Source of the DNA: Candidatus Zhuqueibacterota bacterium | GTDB lineage: Bacteria > Zhuqueibacterota > Zhuqueibacteria > Thermofontimicrobiales > Thiofontviventaceae | Reading direction: 5' to 3' | Length of the DNA: 9,210 nt | Assembly: GCA_014729735.1 (NCBI GenBank) | Contig: WJJN01000255.1 | Location: 1 to 9,210, forward strand | In this document: piece after piece, positions 1 to 6,456 of the stretch | Numbering within the stretch: the stretch's first letter is position 1 | How the letters are laid out: each line of letters opens with the position of its first letter | Program-made: the position numbers and the translations under genes | Notes under the pieces: generated by a model | Told to the model about the DNA's origin: nothing | The model's database searches: none | The model's input: only the letters and a program-made list of their open reading frames with translations

Positions 1-56
1 ATAAAAAGACTGGAAAAAAGATGAGTGACATTTATTCCCAAAATTGTAGATTCCAT
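1..56 (-). CDS. nuoH: Probable start of NADH-quinone oxidoreductase subunit H (partial, cut by left edge)
   Basis: Downstream of nuoG an ATG at 56-54 opens a frame that stays open to the window edge: 18 codons, reading MESTILGINVTHLFSSLF. An AGAGG at 69-65 lies 8 nt upstream, a good ribosome-binding distance. The gap from the nuoG stop is 46 nt. The peptide is short and moderately hydrophobic, which would fit the N-terminus of the membrane-arm, quinone-site subunit NuoH, the gene that normally follows nuoG. The identification rests on gene order and the start signal; 18 residues are too few for homology. A second ATG at 63-61 in another frame is also open to the edge, but it sits only 1 nt from the AGAGG and is less likely. 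Confidence 0.5.
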   Translation of the reverse strand, partial: MESTILGINVTHLFSSLF

Positions 57-102
57 TCAACATGCCTCTTGTGTATTACTTTTATTGCTGCATTTCTTGG
101 TT

Positions 103-1554
103 TTAAAAAGTTGCACGAACTTCGTGTACTGTTCGTCCCAGTGGTTCGATATCAAGTTTTTTCAGCAATTCCACTAAGAAAAGCAGATCATCGTAATTAT
201 GGATTCCATTAATTGCCTTACGAAAGGATTGCACAACGCCGTCGCAATTGGTGAAGGAGCCGTGTTTCTCCACCGGCGAGCGACCGGCAATCACCCATTT
301 TGCCTTATCGGAAATTTGATCCCTGGCAGTAGATAACGCAACCAGCTCAAGACCGTCCAGCTTCTCGACCGGAGCATTTCCTCCCCAGACAATTGCATAT
401 TTATAATCGGAGATGACCATTTCCGACACATCTTTTGCCTGTGGAAATATCTTTTTAACTCCCGAAAGATTCGGCGTTTTATCAGCATTTATCAGAAAAT
501 CATCGGCTTCCACTTCCCCGGTGGATTTGTTCCAAATCCTGTCTGATTTGTAAAAAACGCCTTTTATTTTCAATTCATCGATCATTTGCTTCATCAATGC
601 AAGCTCTTCATTAGTTGCATGTGATGACAGCATAACGGCGAATTTATTTGCGTTTTTTTTCAAGAGTTCTGCTACTCCGCTAACAAAAGATTTATATTCG
701 ATCTCCGAATGATCCTTCTTAACGCCGGATAATTGTTGTTCCGGAACGCTAAGCATATAATCCCTGCCATAATCGCACATCCAGGATTTATTGACATCCT
801 TATTATCCCGCGCTGTTATCCGGTACATTTCGTTATCTTTGGTATCGATATGAATATTGCAGCCGCGGGAGCAACCGGCGCAGACCGAATCCGTTGTATG
901 CAAATTCCAGACGCGCTCTTTGAAACGAAACCGCCGATCAGTCAGTGCACCAACGGGGCAGATGTCGGTTACGCACAGACTGTAGGGATCTTCCAGTGTG
1001 TCACCGGAAGCGAGCGAAACAAATGATCGATCCCCTCGCTGCACGACGCCCAATTTATGCGTTTTCGATACTTCTCTTGTAAACCGCACGCAGCGGGTAC
1101 ACGTGATGCATCGTTCAGCATCGTAAAGTACGCGATCGCTGAATATGACTAATTTCTCTTTGGCAACTTTGGTTTCATTGAATCTGGATTTATCGCCGGA
1201 AAATTCCATGTACTGATCTTGTAGCATGCACTCACCCGCTTTATCACAAATCGGGCAATCCAGAGGATGATTGATCAGTAGAAATTCGAGCATCGACTTT
1301 CGCATTTCAGCGATTTCGGGAGTATCCGAATATACGACCATCCCGTCTGCAACCGGTGTCATGCATGCCGGCTGTGGCTTGGGATTTTTTTTGATCTTGA
1401 CCAGACACATTCGGCAGTTACCGCTTTGGGTAAGATTTGAATGATAACAGAAGCGGGGAATATAAATTCCGTGTTGTTCGCATGCATCTATTAATAGAGC
1501 TCCCTCCGGGACAGTTAATTCTTTGCCATCGACAGTGATCGTAACTTCTTTCAT
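103..1554 (-). CDS. nuoG: NADH-quinone oxidoreductase subunit G (compact form)
   Basis: Iron-sulfur relay subunit of the NADH module of complex I, carrying electrons from NuoF towards NuoB. The 483-residue protein has, in order, a 2Fe-2S ferredoxin domain (N1b ligands C36, C47, C50, C64), the His-Cys3 cluster N5 (H96, C100, C103, C109), the N4 set (C149, C152, C155, C199) and an exact C-x2-C-x3-C-x27-C motif (C225, C228, C232, C260) that matches cluster N7. The remaining 220 or so residues are a reduced version of the molybdopterin-oxidoreductase-like domain; the EKHGSFTN segment at 429-436 matches that superfamily. Typical NuoG proteins have about 700-900 residues, so most of this domain is missing, yet the frame is intact and ends in TAA without a sign of a frameshift. 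The start is 5 nt after the nuoF stop, with AGAGG inside the end of nuoF about 11 nt upstream. Confidence 0.95.
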   Translation of the reverse strand: MKEVTITVDGKELTVPEGALLIDACEQHGIYIPRFCYHSNLTQSGNCRMCLVKIKKNPKPQPACMTPVADGMVVYSDTPEIAEMRKSMLEFLLINHPLDCPICDKAGECMLQDQYMEFSGDKSRFNETKVAKEKLVIFSDRVLYDAERCITCTRCVRFTREVSKTHKLGVVQRGDRSFVSLASGDTLEDPYSLCVTDICPVGALTDRRFRFKERVWNLHTTDSVCAGCSRGCNIHIDTKDNEMYRITARDNKDVNKSWMCDYGRDYMLSVPEQQLSGVKKDHSEIEYKSFVSGVAELLKKNANKFAVMLSSHATNEELALMKQMIDELKIKGVFYKSDRIWNKSTGEVEADDFLINADKTPNLSGVKKIFPQAKDVSEMVISDYKYAIVWGGNAPVEKLDGLELVALSTARDQISDKAKWVIAGRSPVEKHGSFTNCDGVVQSFRKAINGIHNYDDLLFLVELLKKLDIEPLGRTVHEVRATF

Positions 1555-1559
1555 AAAAA

Positions 1560-2861
1560 TTATATCCTCTTTTGCAAGCGGGTGAATTTACCATTGTATG
1601 GACAACCGCCTTTTTCGATATGCTCAACAAACTCTTCTCTGAATTTTTCAACGAAACTATCAATCGGACCACAAGCGGCATCGCCAAGCGGGCATATTGT
1701 ATGGAATGCGATATGTTTTGTGATACTGGTTAATGTATCGATGTCCTCCATTTTGCCACCGCCTTCTTCGATGCGTTTGATGATCTTCAGCAACCAGCCG
1801 GTGCCCTCGCGGCACGGTGTGCACTGTCCGCATGACTCATGATGATAAAAATGCGCCAATACTTCCAGTAGCTTGATCATGCACGTGCCTTCAGCGATAA
1901 CGATCACTGCTCCCGAGCCGAGACTGGAGCCGGCAGCCGTAATCGATTCATAATCGATTGTCATTTTCTCGCAATCTTCCGGTCGCAGCACCGGCGTTGA
2001 CGAACCACCCGGAATCACAGCTTTCAGTTTTTTGCCGTCCAAAATGCCGCCGCACTGATTTTTCAGAAAATCCATGAACGAATCGCCCATGATCACTTCG
2101 TATACGCCCGGTTTGCGCACATGTCCACTGACTGAAAGTAATTTTGTGCCTGTGGATTTTTCCGTGCCGATTTTGCCATACACCTCTCCCCCATTTTCCA
2201 CAATATAAGGTACCGACGCCAGTGTTTCAACATTATTGATAATAGTCGGGCAACCGTACAAACCTTCGACAGCAGGAAACGGGGGCTTATTTCGAGTCTG
2301 TCCTTTTTTGCCTTCAATGGAGTTCATCAGTCCGGTTTCATCGCCCACGACATAAGCGCCTGCACCTTTGTGCACAGTAATATCGCATTGATATCCTGTG
2401 CCAGGCAGTTTTTCACCTAAATATCCGGCTTTATAGGCTTCGTCCACAGCCTGCTGTGTCTGACGGAGCGCATATCCATATTCCCCCCGAATATAAATGT
2501 AGGCGTGCTTCGCATTTATTGCGTAACTCGATAAAATAATACCTTCGATGAGCATGTGCGGATTTTCTTCGAGAATGACCCGGTCTTTGAATGTTCCTGG
2601 CTCGCCTTCATCTCCGTTGCAGATCAGATAAACAGGTTTGTCAGAATCTTTTGGCAAAAATGACCATTTCAAGCCTGCCGGGAATCCCGCGCCTCCGCGA
2701 CCGCGAATTCCGCTCTTTTTCACTTCTTCAACAATATCTGCCGGGGAGTATTTTTTAAATGCTGCTTCTACCGTTTTGTAACCGCTGCGCTGTTTATAGC
2801 TCTCCAAAGTGTGGCTTTTGCCGTTTCTCTCGAAATTAAGTAGAATTTTTAAATCTGACAT
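1560..2861 (-). CDS. nuoF: NADH-quinone oxidoreductase subunit F (NADH- and FMN-binding)
   Basis: Site of NADH oxidation in complex I: binds NADH and FMN and passes electrons to 4Fe-4S cluster N3. The 433 residues are the usual family length. Visible motifs are the glycine-rich GRGGAGFP (54-61), NGDEGEPGTFKDR (82-94), GAGAY (166-170) followed by the GDET stretch, PPFPA (193-197), and the cluster N3 ligands in SCGQCTPCREGT (C344, C347, C350) with C390 in HTICPLG. The usual YICGEETAL segment reads YVVGDETGL here (170-178): the cysteine is replaced by valine and the first glutamate by aspartate, while the second glutamate (E175) is kept. The gene lies 22 nt after nuoE and 5 nt before nuoG. Its ribosome binding site is weak (GAG about 6 nt before ATG), so translation may depend partly on coupling to nuoE. 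Confidence 0.97.
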   Translation of the reverse strand: MSDLKILLNFERNGKSHTLESYKQRSGYKTVEAAFKKYSPADIVEEVKKSGIRGRGGAGFPAGLKWSFLPKDSDKPVYLICNGDEGEPGTFKDRVILEENPHMLIEGIILSSYAINAKHAYIYIRGEYGYALRQTQQAVDEAYKAGYLGEKLPGTGYQCDITVHKGAGAYVVGDETGLMNSIEGKKGQTRNKPPFPAVEGLYGCPTIINNVETLASVPYIVENGGEVYGKIGTEKSTGTKLLSVSGHVRKPGVYEVIMGDSFMDFLKNQCGGILDGKKLKAVIPGGSSTPVLRPEDCEKMTIDYESITAAGSSLGSGAVIVIAEGTCMIKLLEVLAHFYHHESCGQCTPCREGTGWLLKIIKRIEEGGGKMEDIDTLTSITKHIAFHTICPLGDAACGPIDSFVEKFREEFVEHIEKGGCPYNGKFTRLQKRI

Positions 2862-2883
2862 ATCGATCTCGATTTTTTGAGCG

Positions 2884-3399
2884 TTATTTGTATTCAGGAA
2901 ATTGCTGTGGCTGCTGAGCGTGTTCCTTACCGTTTCTAAGGTCTTCTAAAATTGCATCGACTTTTTCAGCGTCCAGTAGTTCATAATAATTATCACCGAT
3001 CTGCATCATCGGACCGGTGCCGCAGGAACCCAGACATTCCGCAGTTTTAATCGTAAACATTCCGTCGTCAGTAGTTTCACCGACTTTTATATTCAATTTA
3101 TCGCACAAATAATCTATGATTTGTTGACTGCCAAGCAGCGAGCAGGAAATATTATTGCAGACTTCCAGAACATACTTCCCTTCTTCTTTCTCTGTGAACA
3201 TTGAATACCATGAACGTACTTCTTCCACCCAAATTCGGGGAATATCCAATTCTGTTGCAATCAGTTGACAGGCTTCATTCGAGATAAAACCTTCGCGCTT
3301 CTGGATCATCCACATGCACGGGAGAGTCAGCGATCTGTTATCAGGATATCTGGTTCTTAATTGCTCGAGTTGTTTCAATTCAGCTTCGGTGAATTCCAT
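2884..3399 (-). CDS. nuoE: NADH-quinone oxidoreductase subunit E (thioredoxin-like 2Fe-2S protein)
   Basis: Small peripheral subunit of the NADH module that carries 2Fe-2S cluster N1a next to the FMN of NuoF. The 171-residue protein has an N-terminal helical region (about 1-75, with the usual YSMFTE segment at 65-70) and a thioredoxin-like ferredoxin domain. The four cluster ligands are in VCNNISC (C81, C86) and ECLGSCGTGPMM (C122, C126), the C-x4-C and C-x3-C spacings of this family. The C-terminal tail after residue 155 is glutamine- and proline-rich and probably disordered. The start lies 27 nt after the nuoD stop, with AAAGG 7 nt before the ATG. Confidence 0.96.
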   Translation of the reverse strand: MEFTEAELKQLEQLRTRYPDNRSLTLPCMWMIQKREGFISNEACQLIATELDIPRIWVEEVRSWYSMFTEKEEGKYVLEVCNNISCSLLGSQQIIDYLCDKLNIKVGETTDDGMFTIKTAECLGSCGTGPMMQIGDNYYELLDAEKVDAILEDLRNGKEHAQQPQQFPEYK

Positions 3400-3426
3400 T
3401 ATAAAACCTTTATTAGATTAAATGGA

Positions 3427-4680
3427 TTAACGGTCACATTCGCCACCGACCATATTAACGGTGCCGAAAATCGGGATAATATCGGCTAACTGATGACCGA
3501 TAATGATTTTATCCAGCGTTCCCATAATCAGAAAACTGGGAGCTCGAACATGCAAACGATAGGCAGAGCCGGAGCCATCCGAAACCAGGAAGAATCCCAG
3601 TTCGCCGTTAGCTCCTTCCACAGCATTGTAAATGGAGCCCTTCGGTACTCTCGGACCCTCAATAATTATTTTAAAATGATTGATAATTCCTTCGATGGAA
3701 TTATAAACCTCTTCTTTATCCGGAAGATGCGCCTGATAATCATCTGAATTGATCGGACCTTCGGGAATTCTTTCGAAGCACTGCATGCATATTTTAAAAG
3801 ATTCCTCGATTTCGCGCATCCTCACATAATATCGGTCGTAATTATCACCATATTTTCCGGTAGGTACCTCCCAGTCCAGCTCATTATATTTCAGATAAGG
3901 CATCGCTTTTCTCACGTCATAATTCGATCCTGTGGATCTCAAAAAAGGACCGGTAATTCCGGCGTTGATTGCCTCTTCTTCAGAAATAACGCCTACACCA
4001 TGTAGCCTGTCCAGGAAGATACGGTTTTTATCCAGCATGCCGTGAATATCTTTTAACAATGGGATATTTGATAGCAGGATGTCCTTGCATTTCTTAAGCC
4101 AATCATCCGAAACATCGCGGGCTAATCCACCAATGCGGGCGTAACTGTATGTTTGTCTTGCTCCGGTTGCCCAGTTGAAATGCTCCCACAGATAATCACG
4201 AGCCTGCATGAAATACAGGAACGGTGTCATTGCGCCTAATTCGCTGCAGATAGCAGCCTGGCAGGTGTAATGATCCGTGATCCGTGAAAGCTCGGCAAAC
4301 AAGGTGCGCAGCCAGGCGCAGCGTTCTGTAATTTCGATACCAAACATCTTTTCCATGGTACCGACATAGCCGAAATTATTTATAAAGCCGGACACATAAT
4401 TCAGGCGGTCAGTATAGGGCAACGAGGTCACGTAGTTATGGTTCTCCATCATTTTCTCGAAACCCCGGTGCAAAAAGCCAGGCTCGACATCGATATTTAC
4501 GATGGTTTCGCCGACTAATTCTGCCACCATTTTTATTGTGCCGTGCATCGCCGGATGGGATGGACCAATATTTACTTTGATTGGTTTATCGTGAGGACTG
4601 GCTATTGGTAGTTCAAGTAATTCTTTACGCTTTTTTACTTCTTCAACTTTATATTTTGCCGGGAAATCAGCTTGTGCCAT
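3427..4680 (-). CDS. nuoD: NADH-quinone oxidoreductase subunit D (49 kDa type)
   Basis: Connecting-module subunit that forms the quinone pocket with NuoB and is related to the large subunit of NiFe hydrogenases. I start it at the ATG at 4680-4678, giving 417 residues, the usual length. This ATG has CCGGAG directly upstream (GGAG at 4691-4688, 7 nt away) and the protein becomes family-like soon after. A longer in-frame start at 4770 would add 30 residues that only re-read the end of nuoC. Motifs include NIGPSHPAMHG (37-47; the two histidines belong to the conserved quinone-site loop), GFLHRGFEK (68-76), YTDRLNYVSG (89-98; Y95 corresponds to the conserved quinone-site tyrosine), the RAPSF segment near the C-terminus, and the terminal GECDR. 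The nickel-binding cysteines of hydrogenases are absent, as expected. The gene overlaps nuoC by 14 nt. Confidence 0.96.
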   Translation of the reverse strand: MAQADFPAKYKVEEVKKRKELLELPIASPHDKPIKVNIGPSHPAMHGTIKMVAELVGETIVNIDVEPGFLHRGFEKMMENHNYVTSLPYTDRLNYVSGFINNFGYVGTMEKMFGIEITERCAWLRTLFAELSRITDHYTCQAAICSELGAMTPFLYFMQARDYLWEHFNWATGARQTYSYARIGGLARDVSDDWLKKCKDILLSNIPLLKDIHGMLDKNRIFLDRLHGVGVISEEEAINAGITGPFLRSTGSNYDVRKAMPYLKYNELDWEVPTGKYGDNYDRYYVRMREIEESFKICMQCFERIPEGPINSDDYQAHLPDKEEVYNSIEGIINHFKIIIEGPRVPKGSIYNAVEGANGELGFFLVSDGSGSAYRLHVRAPSFLIMGTLDKIIIGHQLADIIPIFGTVNMVGGECDR

Positions 4681-5230
4681 TATTTTGCTCCGGATTTCGT
4701 AACGTGATTCTGGGTTGTTCCCCCATCGTCGGATAATCTTTTCGTAATGGGAAACCTTCGAATTCCTCATATAACAGAATTCTTCTCAAATCAGGATGTC
4801 CCTTGAACTTGATTCCAAACATATCGAAAATTTCGCGTTCCATATAATTCGCCGCAGTCCACCATTTATAGCTGCTTTGCAACTCCGGTTGCTCACCGCC
4901 GCAATTTGTGATCAAGCGAAGCCTTTTGTTCGTTTTCATCGAATAAAAATGATACACCACGTCAAAGCGATTATCGGAATATAAGTCTTCTTCTCTTCCG
5001 GTTACATTCGGCTTTTCGGCATAATCACTTGTAAGATAATCTACGACAGTAACATCGGTCAGCATATCCATTGGAAACTTTTTGTGATCTTTCAGATAGT
5101 CGAACACTTTCTCGAGCTCGGTGTTCGGGATTCTGATACTTACCTGAGAAAACTGTTCCTCATATGTTGCTGCGGGAAACGATTCAAAGAGATCTTTTAA
5201 ATCATCTTTGAGTAACCAATAATTTTGCAT
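4667..5230 (-). CDS. nuoC: NADH-quinone oxidoreductase subunit C (30 kDa type)
   Basis: Hydrophilic connecting-module subunit with no cofactor of its own that packs against NuoD. The 187 residues show the family signature near the C-terminus: YMEREIFDMFGIKFKGHPDL followed by RRILLYEEFEGFPLRKDYP. NuoC and NuoD are separate genes here, not the NuoCD fusion of E. coli. The start is 12 nt after the nuoB stop, with AAAGG about 8 nt upstream. The gene's last 14 nt overlap the start of nuoD in a different frame, which favours translational coupling and equal amounts of the two partners. Confidence 0.95.
   Translation of the reverse strand: MQNYWLLKDDLKDLFESFPAATYEEQFSQVSIRIPNTELEKVFDYLKDHKKFPMDMLTDVTVVDYLTSDYAEKPNVTGREEDLYSDNRFDVVYHFYSMKTNKRLRLITNCGGEQPELQSSYKWWTAANYMEREIFDMFGIKFKGHPDLRRILLYEEFEGFPLRKDYPTMGEQPRITLRNPEQNNGTS
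4688..4691 (-). promoter_or_regulatory. Ribosome binding site that decides the nuoD start
   Basis: GGAG inside the end of nuoC lies 7 nt before the ATG at 4680-4678. The in-frame ATG at 4770 has only a weak, distant GAGAAG, so the shorter NuoD is preferred. Confidence 0.75.
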
Positions 5231-5242
5231 GAAATCTACCTT

Positions 5243-5710
5243 TTATAGATATTGCTTGGATTTTCGTATTTTTTCTTGCAATGCCATAATACCATCGAGA
5301 ATCATTTCCGGACGAGGGGGACATCCGGGAATATATACATCAACAGGGATAATCCTATCGCAACCCTGAACAGTAGCATAATTTCGATAGAAGCCTCCGC
5401 TTACCGCGCACACTCCAACGGCGACGACGTACTTGGGATCAGCCATTTGCTCCCAGATACGACGCAATACAGGTCCCTGTTTGTGAGTAATTGTTCCGAC
5501 TACCATCAGCATATCCGATTGCCTGGGAGAATATCGGGGCATGGCAGCACCAAAACGGTCGGTATCATAGTGCGAGGCACTGACAGACATGAATTCCATT
5601 GCACAACACGCGGTTCCAAAAACATATTGCCACAAGGAATAGCTTCGAGCCCAGCCAATAAACTTATCGATTTTTGTTGTAACGACATTTTCAGGGAGTT
5701 GATCGACCAT
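5243..5710 (-). CDS. nuoB: NADH-quinone oxidoreductase subunit B (cluster N2 subunit)
   Basis: Carries the terminal 4Fe-4S cluster N2, which hands electrons to quinone at the NuoB/NuoD interface. The 155-residue protein keeps all four ligands: the tandem cysteines C35-C36 in GTACCAMEFM, C101 in VGVCAVSGG, and C130 in YIPGCPPRPE. The MPRYSPRQSDMLMVVGTIT stretch (57-75) is also diagnostic. The start is 6 nt after the nuoA stop, with GGAGG lying inside the end of nuoA 9 nt before the ATG. A 153-codon open frame on the opposite strand mirrors the gene and is a by-product of its codon structure. Confidence 0.97.
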   Translation of the reverse strand: MVDQLPENVVTTKIDKFIGWARSYSLWQYVFGTACCAMEFMSVSASHYDTDRFGAAMPRYSPRQSDMLMVVGTITHKQGPVLRRIWEQMADPKYVVAVGVCAVSGGFYRNYATVQGCDRIIPVDVYIPGCPPRPEMILDGIMALQEKIRKSKQYL

Positions 5711-5716
5711 TAATTA

Positions 5717-6085
5717 CTACCTCCAATCCAGTGCTTTTCGTTTATATGCAAAAATGAATGCAACTACCAGAAAAAAGAGAAATATGAAAATCTCAATTAT
5801 TGCAATGCTACCTAATGATCTGGCAACAACAGCCCATGGGTATAATAAGATTCCCTCCAAATCGAATAACACAAACAACAGAGCTATCAGGTAGTAACGT
5901 ATGCTGACACGGCGGGTATTTTCTTCAAGAAGATCGGATCCACATTCGAATGGAGTTGATTTGGATGGAAAATCTTTGCGGTGTTTTGCCTTGGGACCAA
6001 AAATCGCGTTTAAAATTAGTATTAATGCAACGGTGACTGCGGCAATCAAGATATACAACAACACAGGCAGATACTGGTCTGTCAT
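5717..6085 (-). CDS. nuoA: NADH-quinone oxidoreductase subunit A (membrane subunit)
   Basis: Small membrane-arm subunit at the junction with the peripheral arm. The 122-residue protein has three hydrophobic segments (about 7-29, 64-86 and 91-113). The conserved first loop holds FECGSD (46-51) with the family cysteine C48, and helix 2 carries the FDLEGILLYPWA motif (74-85) with acidic D75 and E77. It is the first recognised gene of the nuo operon. AGGAG lies 9 nt before the ATG. Its ATG overlaps the TGA of a candidate upstream small ORF (ATGA at 6085-6082). Confidence 0.96.
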   Translation of the reverse strand: MTDQYLPVLLYILIAAVTVALILILNAIFGPKAKHRKDFPSKSTPFECGSDLLEENTRRVSIRYYLIALLFVLFDLEGILLYPWAVVARSLGSIAIIEIFIFLFFLVVAFIFAYKRKALDWR

Positions 6086-6207
6086 GTAGTAAATCTCCTG
6101 ATATATGGATATAAGAAAAATTTCGCATCAAGTTGGATACATAGAAGTTGGTCGCAGTGATGAAACAGAAAGAAAGGATTATTACTCCATTTACGATTGG
6201 AGTTCAT
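6082..6207 (-). CDS. Candidate 41-codon small ORF in the nuo leader
   Basis: An open frame of 41 codons begins with ATG at 6207-6205 and ends with TGA at 6084-6082. It has an AGAGG at 6221-6217, 9 nt before the ATG, and its stop overlaps the nuoA start as ATGA, the arrangement of translationally coupled genes. The peptide begins MNSNRKWSNN, is rich in phenylalanine (seven) with cysteines at 18 and 23, and has no motif I recognise. An open frame this long can arise by chance in A+T-rich DNA, and nothing shows conservation. It could be a leader peptide, a small membrane-associated protein, or nothing. The ribosome binding site and the stop/start overlap are the only arguments for it. Confidence 0.3.
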   Translation of the reverse strand: MNSNRKWSNNPFFLFHHCDQLLCIQLDAKFFLYPYIRRFTT

Positions 6208-6306
6208 TGAAAAATTCCTCTGTTAGCTTACAAAATTTCATTAAACGAGATTCGTGTATAATTAAATTTTGTTAACGCGAGCGAACCAGTAAAATCATGA
6301 GGGTAA

Positions 6307-6335
6307 AATATACAAAAAAAATTTTTGCTTGTCAA
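6307..6335 (-). promoter_or_regulatory. Predicted sigma-70-type promoter for the nuo operon
   Basis: On the minus strand a perfect -35 box TTGACA (6335-6330) is followed by a 17-nt spacer and a -10 box TATATT (6312-6307). The spacer is a run of A then T (AAAAATTTTTTTT), likely intrinsically bent. The expected start of transcription is near 6300, leaving a leader of about 215 nt before nuoA. Near-consensus hexamers at the ideal spacing, in the only large intergenic gap and facing nuoA, make this the best promoter candidate in the window. In Bacteroidota-like hosts the recognised boxes differ, and the same site also partly fits a TAnnTTTG-type -7 element. Confidence 0.65.
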
Positions 6336-6340
6336 GAACT

Positions 6341-6404
6341 TTTTATCCATTTTGAGGGATGTTTTTCTACAGAGGTGTGTCTTTTCTCCCCATAACGGAT
6401 AAAA
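6341..6404 (-). repeat. 17-bp imperfect inverted repeat upstream of the nuo promoter
   Basis: The arms are TTTTATCCATTTTGAGG (6341-6357) and, on the opposite strand, TTTTATCCGTTATGGGG (6404-6388). They match at 14 of 17 positions, including eight in a row, with a 30-nt spacer. In RNA read from the minus strand two of the three mismatches become G-U pairs, giving a stem of 16 pairs with one mismatch. RNA from the plus strand would have A-C mismatches there. The near arm ends 5 nt before the -35 box. The repeat sits at the end of the sugar-gene transcript and could be a 3'-end stem-loop; no U-run follows it, so it is not a classical intrinsic terminator. A DNA operator is the alternative. Confidence 0.5.
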
Positions 6405-6456
6405 TTATAGATTCTATCTGAAATAAAAGCAAACTTACGATCTCCTTGTGCCATGC

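Larger units (their letters stand above)
6086..6456. other. Intergenic region between the sugar cassette and the nuo operon
   Basis: This 371-base, A+T-rich stretch holds the inverted repeat (6341-6404), the predicted promoter (6307-6335), a leader of about 215 nt, a 6-bp hairpin (ACTCCA at 6184-6189 and TGGAGT at 6198-6203, 8-nt loop) and most of the candidate small ORF. I found no tRNA, no riboswitch I can name and no G+C-rich hairpin with a U-run that would act as an intrinsic terminator for the upstream gene. Some read-through from the sugar genes into nuo is therefore possible. Confidence 0.7.

Noticed and set aside
733..1026. 97-codon plus-strand open frame opposite nuoG
   Set aside because: It lies wholly within nuoG, lacks supporting motifs and is explained by nuoG codon structure.
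4681..4770. N-terminal extension of NuoD by 30 residues to an upstream ATG
   Set aside because: It only re-reads the end of nuoC in another frame, is not family-like, and the ATG at 4680 has a better placed GGAG.
5252..5713. 153-codon plus-strand open frame lying opposite nuoB
   Set aside because: It mirrors nuoB almost exactly, has no family-like motif, and nuoB is certain from its cluster ligands.
6184..6203. Hairpin in the nuo leader as an attenuator
   Set aside because: The stem is only 6 bp with an 8-nt loop and is not followed by a U-run, so it does not qualify as a terminator; it is noted only within the leader.
6407..6419. Short palindrome ATAGATTCTAT after the oxidoreductase gene
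   Set aside because: The 5-bp arms leave almost no loop, so it cannot form a useful RNA hairpin, and it is A+T-rich enough to be chance.
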